DNA from: Burkholderia catarinensis
GTDB lineage: Bacteria > Pseudomonadota > Gammaproteobacteria > Burkholderiales > Burkholderiaceae
Length of the DNA stretch: 64,000 nt
Reading direction: 5' to 3'
Assembly (NCBI RefSeq): GCF_001883705.2
Contig: NZ_MDEQ02000008.1
Coordinates: 124,001-188,000, forward strand
Position numbers and translations under genes: made by a program. How positions within the stretch are numbered: the stretch's first letter is position 1; each line of letters begins with the position of its first letter. Shown here one piece after another: positions 26,610 to 35,380 of this stretch. The notes beneath the pieces are model-generated. The model was not told the DNA's origin. It saw only the letters and a list, made by a program, of their open reading frames with translations, and searched no databases.

Positions 26610-27059
26610 AGGTCTCTCGTATAAAGATTCTGGGTCGAAGAGCGGCATGCATCGCCGCCGCGCTTTGCCGTCCTCGGTGCGAAGCGCTCGACAAGACTAG
26701 GAGACCCTCATTGCATTACGAAATGATATTAAGTCGATTGCAAACAAAAATTATCGATATAAGTTCAGCAACGTGGCGGGCGTCAGACGCCGCCGATCGC
26801 GCCGGTCTTTAACACGAATGCTTGTTAAAAAAGCGCTGCTTATTATTTGTATTCGCTAGCGGGTCGATGCTAGTTTTCTGTCGGATTCGACGATGCGGCT
26901 GGCCTTTGCCCTTGACCGGCAGCCGGCTCCCTCCATCCGCCATACGGGAACCCGCCAGATGAACCGATTCCGCCTGCCGCGCTGCTCCTTCGAATACCCG
27001 GGATGCGACGCGCCGTTGCCGGCGTGCCGCCGCCCGAACTACGCAGCCGGGGAACCGCG
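26610..27059. promoter_or_regulatory. AT-rich divergent promoter region
   Basis: It separates the oxygenase gene (minus) from the MFS exporter gene (plus). The stretches at 26705-26770 and 26815-26865 are much more AT-rich than the surroundings (for example around ATGATATTAAG and TTGTTAAAAAAG), as expected for promoters. I could not assign definite hexamers. A short in-frame extension of the exporter start to 27003 is possible but has no ribosome site. Confidence 0.4.
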
Positions 27060-28490
27060 ATGAGCGATCGTGCTCCGGCACTCGACAGCGCGCTCGCCGC
27101 CACGCCGCCGCACCGCACGTCGCTACGCGCCATCTTCCCGACCGTCGCGGCCGCGAGCCTCGGCTTCGCGATCGTCCAGCTCGACGTGACCGTCGTCAAC
27201 GTCGCGATTCCGAGCCTCGGCCGCTCATTCGGATCGAGCGTCCACGGGCTGCAATGGATCGTCGATGCGTACACGCTGTCGTTCGCCGCGCTGCTGCTGA
27301 CGTCCGGCACGCTGGCCGACCGCTTCGGCAGCCGCCGGCTGTTCGCATACGGCCTCGCGCTGTTCCTGCTGGCGTCGCTCGGCTGCGCGCTCACGCCGTC
27401 GCTGGCCGCACTGATCGCCGCGCGGGTCGCGCAGGGCGTCGGCGCCGCGATGATCCTGCCCACGTCGCTCGCACTCATCACGCACGCTTGCGCGAACGAC
27501 GCCGCCGCGCGCGTGAAAGCCGTCGCGTGGTGGAGCGCGACGGGCGGAGCGATCAGCGCGGCCGGGCCGACGCTCGGCGGGCTGCTGATCGATTCGCTCG
27601 GCTGGCGCGCGATCTTCTTCATCAACCTGCCGATCTGCGCAGCCGGGCTGTGGCTCACGCTGCGCCACGTGCGGGATTCGGCCGCCGCGCGCACGCGGCT
27701 GTTCGATCCGGCCGGCCAGATCGTCGCGGTGCTCGTGCTCGGGCTGCTGACCGGCGGGATCATCCGGGCCGGCGCGCAGGGGCCGGGCGACCCGTATGCG
27801 GCCGGCGCGCTGGCCGCGTCGGTCGTGCTCGGCGCGCTGTTCGTCGCGATCGAGCGGCGCGTGGCCGCACCGATGCTGCAGCTCGCGTTCTTCCGGATCG
27901 CGCGCGTGCCGGGCTTGCTCGCGATCGGCGCGGTCACGAATGCCGCGTTCTACGGGCTGATCTTCTCGCTCAGCCTCTATTTCCAGAGCGCGCGCGGCTT
28001 CACGGCGACCGAATCGGGGCTCGCGCTCGCGCCGCTGACGATCATCATGCTCGCCAACCTCGCGAGTGCGCGGCTCGCCGTCCGGTACGGGTTCCGCGCG
28101 ACCGTCATCGCCGGCCTCGCCGTGTCGCTCGCGGGCTACGTGTGGCTATGGCGAACGCTCGGCGCGCACACGCCGTATGCGCTGCTGGCGCCGGGGCTCG
28201 CGGCGATGGCAATCGGCGGCGGCATCGCGATTCCGGCGCTGACGTCGACGCTGCTCGGCAGTGTCGAGGCCGGCCGCTCGGCCACCGCGTCGGCAATCCT
28301 CAATACCGCGCGCCAGGTAGGCGCCGCCATCGGCGTCGCGGCACTCGGCGCGCTGGTCGCGGGCCAGGGCGCGGCGATCGTGGCCGGCGCGGCGCGCGGG
28401 TTCGCCGTCGCGGCCGTGCTCGTCGCCGTCTGCATCGTGCTGGCCGCGCGCTGGCCCGGCGATGCGCCCGATACCGGCACGCGGGCCTGA
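27060..28490 (+). CDS. MFS exporter, DHA2-like (14 TM)
   Basis: The ATG at 27060 has GGGGAA upstream. The 476-residue protein shows the drug:H+ antiporter-2 motifs: LDVTVVNVAIPSLGRSFG in TM1, WIVDAYTLSFAALLLTSGTLADRFGSRRLF (motif A) and ARVAQGVGAAMILPTSLALI. Fourteen hydrophobic segments can be counted. It heads the plus-strand arm of the ATP-grasp locus and probably exports its product or gives self-protection (inference). Confidence 0.88.
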   Translation: MSDRAPALDSALAATPPHRTSLRAIFPTVAAASLGFAIVQLDVTVVNVAIPSLGRSFGSSVHGLQWIVDAYTLSFAALLLTSGTLADRFGSRRLFAYGLALFLLASLGCALTPSLAALIAARVAQGVGAAMILPTSLALITHACANDAAARVKAVAWWSATGGAISAAGPTLGGLLIDSLGWRAIFFINLPICAAGLWLTLRHVRDSAAARTRLFDPAGQIVAVLVLGLLTGGIIRAGAQGPGDPYAAGALAASVVLGALFVAIERRVAAPMLQLAFFRIARVPGLLAIGAVTNAAFYGLIFSLSLYFQSARGFTATESGLALAPLTIIMLANLASARLAVRYGFRATVIAGLAVSLAGYVWLWRTLGAHTPYALLAPGLAAMAIGGGIAIPALTSTLLGSVEAGRSATASAILNTARQVGAAIGVAALGALVAGQGAAIVAGAARGFAVAAVLVAVCIVLAARWPGDAPDTGTRA

Positions 28491-28542
28491 GCCCATGCCG
28501 CCCGCGCCCCTTCAACCGATCCCCCAGCCGAGCGAGGAATCC

Positions 28543-29811
28543 ATGCAGCATCGCTTCATCGATACCGTCCTGATCGTCGACGGCGCGTCGACAGCCGCCT
28601 ACCTGGCGCCCGCGTTTCGTGCATACGGCATCCGTTGCGCACACGTGATCAGCAACCCCGACCTGCCGGAAATCTACCGGAACCAGTTCGTCCCGTCCGA
28701 CTACATCCGCCAGGTCCAGCATCGCGGCGACATCGACGCGACGCTCGCACAACTCGCCGACCTGCGGATCGGCGCGGTGCTGCACGGCCTCGATGCGGCG
28801 CTGGAGCTGGCCGACACGCTGGCCGAGCGGCTCGACGTGCCGTATCGCAATCCGCTCGCGACGTCGGCCGCGCGGCGCGACAAGTTCGCGATGAACGAGC
28901 GCATCCGCCAGGCCGGCCTGCGTGCGCCGGCGCACTTCCACAGCACGTCGGTCGACGCGGCGCTCGAATGGGCGCGCGCGCGCGGCACGCTGCCGCTCGT
29001 GGTGAAGCCGGCGCGCAGCGCGGGCGTGGCCGGCGTGAAGATCTGCCGGACGCTCGCGCAGGTCGAGGACGCCGCGCGCGACGTGCTGGCCACCCGTTCG
29101 CTGTACAACCAACCGAACGACGACATCGTGATCCAGAGCTATTCCGAGGGGCAGGAATACATCGTCGATTCGGTGTCGTTCGAGGGTCGTCATCGGGTGG
29201 TCAGCCTGTGGGAAGTGCACCGCGACCGCACGCACGCGCCGCGCCTCGACAAGATGCTGGTGCTGAATCATGCCGACCCGCGCTACACGCCGCTGCTCGA
29301 CTACGCGGCCGCCGTGCTCGATGCGCTCGACGTGCGCTTCGGGCCGACCCATCTCGAACTGTTCGATACGGCCGACGGCCCGACGATCGTCGAGCTGAAC
29401 GCGCGGCTGCACGGCAGCCTCGATCCGCGGCTGACGAGCGCGGTCAGCGGCGAGAATCACGTGTCGGCCGCCGTCGAAGCCGTGCTGCATCCGGAGCGGC
29501 TGTTCGGCGACGCCGCCGCGCCGGCGGATTTTCGCGGCTACTGCGGGCACGTGCTGCTGCTGTCGTCGCGCAACGGCGTGCTCCGGCAGGACTTCACGTG
29601 GCAGGCGATCCAGTCGCTGCCATCGTTCGTCGGGCTCAAGCAATGGGCCAGGGTGGGCGACACGCTGCGCGTGACCACCGACCTGCAGACGGCGCTCGGT
29701 ACGGTCGGCCTGTACAGCCCGACGTTCGAGCGGCTGCTCGAGGATTGCCGGCGGATTCGCGAAATCGAAGCCGATTTCTTCGCTGACGAACGCGCGGTCG
29801 CGCCGGCCTAG
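28543..29811 (+). CDS. ATP-grasp ligase 1 (amino-acid ligase-like)
   Basis: The ATG at 28543 has GCGAGGAA upstream; the product is 422 residues. The N-terminal Rossmann-like domain begins TVLIVDGASTAAYLAPAFRAYG. The ATP-grasp core has LPLVVKPARSAGVAGVKI (ATP lysine), IVIQSYSEGQEYIVDSVSFEG and the metal-binding THLELFDTADGPTIVELNARLHG. Its architecture matches carboxylate-amine ligases of the biotin-carboxylase/L-amino-acid-ligase type, with no carbamoyl- or purine-pathway signature. It follows the exporter gene by 52 bp. The substrate is unknown; joining an amino acid, perhaps one oxidised by the adjacent oxygenase, is likely. Confidence 0.85.
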   Translation: MQHRFIDTVLIVDGASTAAYLAPAFRAYGIRCAHVISNPDLPEIYRNQFVPSDYIRQVQHRGDIDATLAQLADLRIGAVLHGLDAALELADTLAERLDVPYRNPLATSAARRDKFAMNERIRQAGLRAPAHFHSTSVDAALEWARARGTLPLVVKPARSAGVAGVKICRTLAQVEDAARDVLATRSLYNQPNDDIVIQSYSEGQEYIVDSVSFEGRHRVVSLWEVHRDRTHAPRLDKMLVLNHADPRYTPLLDYAAAVLDALDVRFGPTHLELFDTADGPTIVELNARLHGSLDPRLTSAVSGENHVSAAVEAVLHPERLFGDAAAPADFRGYCGHVLLLSSRNGVLRQDFTWQAIQSLPSFVGLKQWARVGDTLRVTTDLQTALGTVGLYSPTFERLLEDCRRIREIEADFFADERAVAPA

Positions 29812-29900
29812 GGCCTGTTCCCGCTAATCGCTTCGTCGCATTCCTTGCGCTGGGCCCTTCTGGGAACCAGCGCAAGCCCGTTATTTGCGGGAACGGGCCC
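29811..29900. terminator. Nested double hairpin between converging genes
   Basis: The outer arms are 29811-29824 and 29887-29900, pairing 14 bp with one G-U/C difference. Inside them TTGCGCTGG (29845-29853) pairs perfectly with CCAGCGCAA (29867-29875). It starts on the last base of the ligase stop codon and ends 27 bp before the 3' end of the converging LysR gene. It is probably a bidirectional transcription stop, although no long T-run is present. Confidence 0.6.
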
Positions 29901-29927
29901 TGGCCTGACGGGCAACGCACTGCGTCG

Positions 29928-30803
29928 CTAGCGCGCGAGCAGCGCGCCCGCCTGTCGGCCCAGCACCGCGCGCAACATTTCGAGTTCGGGCAGCGCGGGC
30001 GCTTCGTCGGGTGTGACGAGATAGGTCGTCACGCTGTCGAGGTCGTCGAACGCATGCGCGCGCAGTTCCTTGCGCGCCACGTGCTCGGCCGTGATCCGCT
30101 TCGGCAGGATCGCGACGCCCATGCCGGCCGCCACGCAGCCGAGGATCGCGCCGAACGTGCCGAACGACGCCACCGACTCGATCGCGACGCCGCGCGCCTT
30201 CAGCCAATGCTCCGCGAACGCGCGATACGGGCAGCCGTCGTGAAACGCCAGCAACCGCACCGCGTTGTCGGCCAGCACCTGCCGGCGCGTGACCGTGGCC
30301 GCGCTCACCAGCACCATGTCCTCGGCGAACGCGGGCTCGTAGCGCAGCCCGGGCCGGACGACCGCGCGCGCGGTGAGCGCGGCATCGATCCGGCCGCGCA
30401 GCAGCGCGTCGGACAAATCGGGCTCGCTGCCGATCTGCACCGCGAGACCGAGCGCCGGGTCGCGCTCCTTCAACGCGGCGGCGAGCGCCGGCAGCCGCGT
30501 GGCCGCCGTACTTTCCATCGAACCGAGCCGGAAGCTGCGCGCGACCGGCGTCTCGCGCACCACCTGCGTCGCTTCGTCGACGAGACGCAGGATGCGGTCG
30601 CAATACGGGATCAGCCGGCGCCCGGCGGCGTTCAGCACCAGCCGCTTGCCGTGCCGGTCGAACAGCGGCGCGTCGAGCGACTCTTCGAGCTGGCGGAGCC
30701 GCGCCGTGACGTTCGACTGCGTGCAGCCGAGCCGTTCGGCCGCGCGCAGCGCGCTGCCTTCCTGCACGACGGCCCGGAAGGTTTCGAGCAGAGGTATGTT
30801 CAT
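29928..30803 (-). CDS. LysR-family regulator of the ATP-grasp locus
   Basis: A 291-residue protein with an N-terminal winged helix (LLETFRAVVQEGSALRAAERLGCTQSNVTARLRQLEESLDAPLFDR) and a periplasmic-binding-like effector domain. It resembles GltR/ArgP-like LTTRs. It lies inside the locus, convergent with ATP-grasp ligase 1 and divergent from the SBF-type transporter, so it probably controls both arms. Confidence 0.88.
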   Translation of the reverse strand: MNIPLLETFRAVVQEGSALRAAERLGCTQSNVTARLRQLEESLDAPLFDRHGKRLVLNAAGRRLIPYCDRILRLVDEATQVVRETPVARSFRLGSMESTAATRLPALAAALKERDPALGLAVQIGSEPDLSDALLRGRIDAALTARAVVRPGLRYEPAFAEDMVLVSAATVTRRQVLADNAVRLLAFHDGCPYRAFAEHWLKARGVAIESVASFGTFGAILGCVAAGMGVAILPKRITAEHVARKELRAHAFDDLDSVTTYLVTPDEAPALPELEMLRAVLGRQAGALLAR

Positions 30804-30852
30804 ATCACTTTCTCTTGTTACCGATTCAGTTTATATCATTTTACTTCGCCAA

Positions 30853-30864
30853 TAATCGGGATTA
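30853..30864. promoter_or_regulatory. Possible LysR operator
   Basis: TAATC-GG-GATTA is a perfect short inverted repeat in the 167-bp AT-rich divergent gap between the LysR gene (start 30803) and the transporter gene (start 30971). Its position fits LTTR autoregulation; binding is not shown. Confidence 0.35.
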
Positions 30865-30970
30865 GCCTGACGGATATTCCGTGCCGGCCGGCCCCTTTCC
30901 GAGGAATCCGCATGCCATCCGCTGTCTGCCCCGGCTTCACCCCCGTTCGCCGCCGGCCCGAGGCCCGCCC

Positions 30971-31915
30971 ATGCGCGCACTGATCGCCGCGCTGGTGCGG
31001 CGCGGCCCGACCGTACTCGCGTGCGGCGTCGGCCTCGGGCTGCTGGTGCCGCCGCTCGCGGCCCTCGCGCGGCCGCTGATGCCCGTCACCGTGTTCCTGT
31101 TCGTGCTCGGCACGCTGCTGCGCGTCGAGCCCAGCGCCGTGCGCGCGGTCGCGCGGCGGCCGGCCGTGTCGCTGCTGCTGCCCGCCCTGACGATGATCGC
31201 GTGCCCGGTCGCGCTCGGCATCGCCGCGCGGCTCGCCGGCCTGCCGTACGACTGGGTCGTCGCGCTGGTGATCGCGTACTGCGCGCCGCCGTCGAGCGGC
31301 ACGTCGACGATCGCACGGATGCTGTCGCTCGACGCCAGCGTCGCGCTCGTCGCGACCCTGGCGTCGATGGCGTTCGTGCCGCTCACCGCGCCGCTCTTGA
31401 CGGCCTGGTTCAGCCACGATGCTGCCGTGTCGATCTCGCCCGCGAGTCTGGCGTTGCGGCTCGCGCTGCTGATCGGCAGCGCCGAGGGCGTCGCGCTGCT
31501 CGTGCGGCGGTTTGCCGGTTCGCGGCTCGACCGCCATGCAACGCTGATCGACGCGATCGTCGTCGCGGCGCTGCTGGTGTTCGCGCTCGGCACGATGGCC
31601 GGCATGCAGCAATCGATCATCGATGCGCCGCACCGCGCATTGACCGCGATCGCGCTCGCGTTCGCGGTCAACGCCGGCTTCCAGGTCATCGCGTACGGGC
31701 TCACGCCCGGCGACGTCCGCACGCGGCTCAACGTCGCGCTGATCGTCGCCAATCGCAACGTCGGCCTGATGTGGGCCGCGCTCGGGCTCGCCGCGACGCC
31801 GACCATGGCGCTCGTGTTCACGTGCGCGCAGTTGCCGATCTATACGCTGCCGCGCGTCGTCCAGCATCTGCTGCCGCGCCTCGAAGCGCAACGCCTGCGC
31901 CGGCGCGCGCGCTAG
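30971..31915 (+). CDS. SBF/BASS-type membrane transporter
   Basis: A 314-residue protein with about nine hydrophobic helices. The segments VVALVIAYCAPPSSGTSTIARMLSLDASVALVATLASM and LNVALIVANRNVGLMWAALG resemble the two discontinuous-helix motifs of the bile-acid:sodium symporter superfamily. The ATG at 30971 has only a weak GAGG upstream. The gene lies 38 bp before the second ATP-grasp gene. It may import a precursor or export the product. Confidence 0.78.
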   Translation: MRALIAALVRRGPTVLACGVGLGLLVPPLAALARPLMPVTVFLFVLGTLLRVEPSAVRAVARRPAVSLLLPALTMIACPVALGIAARLAGLPYDWVVALVIAYCAPPSSGTSTIARMLSLDASVALVATLASMAFVPLTAPLLTAWFSHDAAVSISPASLALRLALLIGSAEGVALLVRRFAGSRLDRHATLIDAIVVAALLVFALGTMAGMQQSIIDAPHRALTAIALAFAVNAGFQVIAYGLTPGDVRTRLNVALIVANRNVGLMWAALGLAATPTMALVFTCAQLPIYTLPRVVQHLLPRLEAQRLRRRAR

Positions 31916-31953
31916 CCGCGCACCGCTCTCCCGTCCTCGATCAAGGATCCAGC

Positions 31954-33162
31954 ATGAAGCGACTCATCGTGATCGGCGCCCGCGCTACCGGCAGCAGCCT
32001 CGCGCTGGTGCGCGCCGCACTCGCGCGCCAGGTGGCCGTGACCGTCATCACCGCGCCCGGCCATCGTCTCGACGGCGTGTTTCCCGACGACGTCGAGACG
32101 GTCAACCTCGCGCCCGACGCCGGCCAGCTCGCCGGCTGGCTGCGCGCGCGTTTTCCGGACGAAATCGACACGCTGCGCGTGACGACCGCGCACGACACCT
32201 ATGCGCGCACCGCCGCGTGGGTCGCCGACGCGCTCGGCCTGCCCGGCCCCGATGCGCGCCACGTCGCGCACGCGGTGTCGAAGTCGAACCAGAAGACGCT
32301 GCTCGCCGCGCACGGCATCCCGGCCGCGCAGTTCGTCACGGGCACGCTGGCCGCGCCGGCGGCGCTCGTGGCCGCGGCCGCCCCGCTGCGCTTTCCGGTC
32401 GTCGTCAAGCCGTCGGAAGGATCGGCGAGCGACGGCGTGCGCCGCTGCGAGGACATCGCCGAAGTCCGCGCGCAGCTCGACGCGCTCGCCGCCGCGCAAC
32501 CCGATGCGCCGTCGCTCGCAACGGAGCGCGTCGTCATCGAGGAATTCCTGAGCGGCAGCGAATACTGCGTCGAGTATTTCGACGGCCGCTATGTCGGCGC
32601 GCTGCGCAAGCTGAAGCGGCACGGCGCCGGCTTTCTCGAACGCGGCTATACGTCCGAACTCGACCTCGATGCCGGCACGCTGCGCGCGCTGATCGACGTC
32701 GGCACGCGCGCGGCCGCGGCCGCCGGGCTCACTTGGGGGCCCGTGCATCTTGACTGCATCGTGCACGACGGCGTACCGCACGTGATCGAACTGAATCCGC
32801 GCATCGCGGGCAGCTTCATCTGCGACATCGTGCGCGACGGCTATGGCTTCAACGTGGTCGAAGCGTTGCTCGACAAGCTCGACGGACGCCCGGTGGCGAT
32901 TCCCGAGCTGTTCGAGCCGCACGCGTATGCACGCGCCGAATTCCTGCTCGACAGCGATCCCCGCGCGTGGCGGTTCGCGCAGGCCGGCGAGATCAGGGAC
33001 GGCGCGGTCGCCATCAGCTACGGGCCGCAGGTGCTGCCCGATCGCGAGCGGCGCGCGTTTCTTTATGTGCGGGTCGCGCTGCCGGCCGTGCACGATGCGG
33101 CGCAGCAGCCGGGTTCGTCGATCGGTAGCAGCGACGTCGCGCAGCCGACGCTGGCCAGGTAA
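31954..33162 (+). CDS. ATP-grasp ligase 2
   Basis: A 402-residue protein with the same architecture as ligase 1: N-terminal MKRLIVIGARATGSSLALVRAAL. The ATP-binding segment is FPVVVKPSEGSASDGVRRC, then ERVVIEEFLSGSEYCVEYFDG, and the Mg site is VPHVIELNPRIAGSF. The last 30 residues are Ser/Gln-rich and unstructured. Sequence similarity to ligase 1 is confined to the core motifs, so they are distant relatives rather than a recent duplication. Two different ligases could build a three-component amide. Confidence 0.85.
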   Translation: MKRLIVIGARATGSSLALVRAALARQVAVTVITAPGHRLDGVFPDDVETVNLAPDAGQLAGWLRARFPDEIDTLRVTTAHDTYARTAAWVADALGLPGPDARHVAHAVSKSNQKTLLAAHGIPAAQFVTGTLAAPAALVAAAAPLRFPVVVKPSEGSASDGVRRCEDIAEVRAQLDALAAAQPDAPSLATERVVIEEFLSGSEYCVEYFDGRYVGALRKLKRHGAGFLERGYTSELDLDAGTLRALIDVGTRAAAAAGLTWGPVHLDCIVHDGVPHVIELNPRIAGSFICDIVRDGYGFNVVEALLDKLDGRPVAIPELFEPHAYARAEFLLDSDPRAWRFAQAGEIRDGAVAISYGPQVLPDRERRAFLYVRVALPAVHDAAQQPGSSIGSSDVAQPTLAR

Positions 33163-33589
33163 CGCGTCAGCCGGTTTCTCGATCGGACCGGCGGGGCGCG
33201 ACGCGCCCTCCGTCGCGACGACGACCCAGCCTGCCGGCAGAGGACGCGTCGGCCGACGCGTCGCCGCAGCGCGGCATCGACAGGTTCACGCGTCCACCTC
33301 CCGCCCTCGGCCGGACCGCACGCCGGCGCGATGAGATACAGTACCCACGATGCGTCGGTAGCAGCGCGCCCCGGGCGGCCACGAATCCCTTGGCGCCTTT
33401 CAGGCCGCGCCGGCCGCCCGCCCGTCTTCGCCGGCGATCGCTCCGCCCACTCCTGCCCGCCACCATAAACGCACCCGCTGACACTCCACCCCCAGCCCCG
33501 TCGGTACTTGGCGTCTATCTGGAACCGGCGGACCCGTCCGCCGGACAATGGATCGTCAGCCGCTCCGAACGCGCGCACATGTACCGCAT
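33163..33589. other. Non-coding stretch before a decayed gene
   Basis: No gene is supported. A reading frame over 33480-33600 (with VYLEPADPSAGQWIVSRSE) may be further remnant of the CobT-like gene that follows or unrelated sequence. No promoter or hairpin stands out. Confidence 0.35.
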
Positions 33590-33942
33590 CCAGCATCACC
33601 GGCCCGACGGCAGCACGTCGGTCGATACGACCGTCGATGCGGACAACCTCGACGCGAAGCTGCACAACGGTTGCTGTCGAAGCGGGCGCGCCGGCGGATC
33701 CTGATGGCGCTGTCGGACGGCTATCCGGTCACCGGCGACGGGGCAACCCGGCGATCCTGCGCACCGACCTGCGCGCGCGCTTCGATGCGCTGCGCGAGCA
33801 ACGCGTCGAACTGATCGGTGTCGGGATCCTCGACGATTCGGTCGAGGCGTTCTATCCGGTCAGCAGCGTGGTCGAGCTCCTGCATGAGCTGCCGGGCGCG
33901 GCGTTCAGCGTGTTGCGCGATACACTGCTGGATCGGCGATAG
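33590..33942 (+). pseudogene. Decayed CobT-like VWA-domain gene (C-terminal end)
   Basis: Three reading frames must be joined: TTVDADNLDAKLHN in one, QRLLSKRARRRILMALSDGY then PVTGDG in a second, and GNPAILRTDLRARFDALREQ, RVELIGVGILDDSVEAFYP, VSSVVELLHELPGAAFSVLR, DTLLDRR in the third, ending at 33942. RRRILMxLSDGxP and the VELIGVGIxDDSVxxFYP segment match the C-terminal von Willebrand A domain of cobaltochelatase CobT-like proteins. At least two frameshifts (near 33665 and 33745) and no intact N terminus make it a pseudogene. Confidence 0.6.
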
Positions 33943-34217
33943 GCACCGGCGCGACAGGGTCGAAGCGGTCTTCGATTCGCAAGCGCGTCACACCGCCCTG
34001 CTAGCATTGCCGATGGCCGATGCCAATCGCGACCGTGCCGCAGGATGCCGCTTTCCACTGCATCCGGTCAGCCGAGCGCTCGCTCGCCGGCCATGCCCGA
34101 CCGGCCCCGATGCGCATGTTTCCGGCAGCACGAACCTTGCTCTGCGCTCATTCGACTTTCACCCGACGGCGGATTCGGCTGCCGCTTCCTGCCACGACCG
34201 CCGGCACGAGACTGCAT

Positions 34218-35333
34218 ATGCCCAGGAAAAAATCCAGCATCTGGTTGCGGCATCTTGAGCTGTTTTCTGTCGCGACCGGCGCGCGCCCGAAGAAGCGGGC
34301 CGCCAGGCCGGGCCCAGCCACCAAGCGGACCACCAAACCGGCGATCAAACCGGCCGTCAAACCGGCCACCCACACACGGACCGCCAAACGCGCGAGCACC
34401 GCGCATGCCGCCCGCGCATCGTCGGACAACGCCCCCGGCACCTGGCTTCGCTCGTTTCATTCCGCCCGCCCGGGCGCCGGCCGCTTCGTGAACCATCTTG
34501 CGTACGCGCTGTATCTTCCGGCCGCGCCGGCGACGACCACGGGCATGCCCGTCCTCGTCATGCTGCACGGCTGCAAGCAGACCGCCGAATCGTTTGCCGC
34601 GGGCACGCGTATTTGCCGTCTCGCGGAACGATCGGGGTTTGCCGTGCTGTTTCCCGAGCAGGCCAAGACCGCTCATGCGCATCGCTGCTGGAACTGGCAT
34701 GGCGACGCGACACAGTCCGAAGCGCCGGCGGTCGCGTCGCTGGTCGACGCGATCGCGCGGCAGTACGGGTTCGATCCCGACCGTATTTATCTGGCCGGCA
34801 TTTCCGCCGGCGCCGGGCTGGCCACCGGGCTGGCGATACGGTATCCCGACCGCTTCGCGGCCGTCGGCCTGCACTCCGGGCCGGCCATCGCGCCGCCGCT
34901 GTCGACGATGGCGGCGATGAGCCTGATGCGTCGCGGCCTCCGCGACGACCCGGTCCGCGTGATCGACGAATGCGTCGATATCCCGGCTTATCCCGGCATG
35001 CCTGCACTCGTCGTGCATGGCGAACTCGATACGGTGGTGGCCGAACACAATGCGACGCAACTCGGCATCGAGTTCGCGCGGCTCAATCGGCTCATCGACG
35101 AACAGGGTGCAATACGCGTCGGCGAACAACGCACCTACGCCCGCGACGATGCGGACTACACCGACTATCTGAAGGGCGGACGACTCGTCGTCAGGGTCTG
35201 CATCGTTCGCCGGCTGCCGCACGCATGGAGCGGCGGCGATCCGCGCGAGCCGTTCCATTCCGCCACCGGACCGGACGCCAGCGCGATGTTCTGGCATTTC
35301 TTTCGCCGTCAGCGCCGCAAGCGGCCGCGATGA
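34218..35333 (+). CDS. PHB-depolymerase-family (LpqC-like) esterase
   Basis: A 371-residue alpha/beta hydrolase starting at the ATG at 34218. Residues 25-65 are a Lys/Pro/Ala-rich linker with the near-repeat TTKPAIKPAVKPAT. The hydrolase domain starts near 95. The oxyanion region is VLVMLHGCKQTAESFA, the nucleophile is Ser196 in AGISAGAG and the His is in LPHAWSGG. RCWNWHGDATQ is typical of the PHB-depolymerase/feruloyl-esterase-like family. No clear signal peptide is seen, so the location is uncertain. It may act on polyhydroxyalkanoate or on acetylated or phenolic esters. Confidence 0.85.
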   Translation: MPRKKSSIWLRHLELFSVATGARPKKRAARPGPATKRTTKPAIKPAVKPATHTRTAKRASTAHAARASSDNAPGTWLRSFHSARPGAGRFVNHLAYALYLPAAPATTTGMPVLVMLHGCKQTAESFAAGTRICRLAERSGFAVLFPEQAKTAHAHRCWNWHGDATQSEAPAVASLVDAIARQYGFDPDRIYLAGISAGAGLATGLAIRYPDRFAAVGLHSGPAIAPPLSTMAAMSLMRRGLRDDPVRVIDECVDIPAYPGMPALVVHGELDTVVAEHNATQLGIEFARLNRLIDEQGAIRVGEQRTYARDDADYTDYLKGGRLVVRVCIVRRLPHAWSGGDPREPFHSATGPDASAMFWHFFRRQRRKRPR

Positions 35334-35380
35334 CGCGCGAAACCTGCGACGGCCTGTTGCGGGCGGCCGCCGTCACGTCA

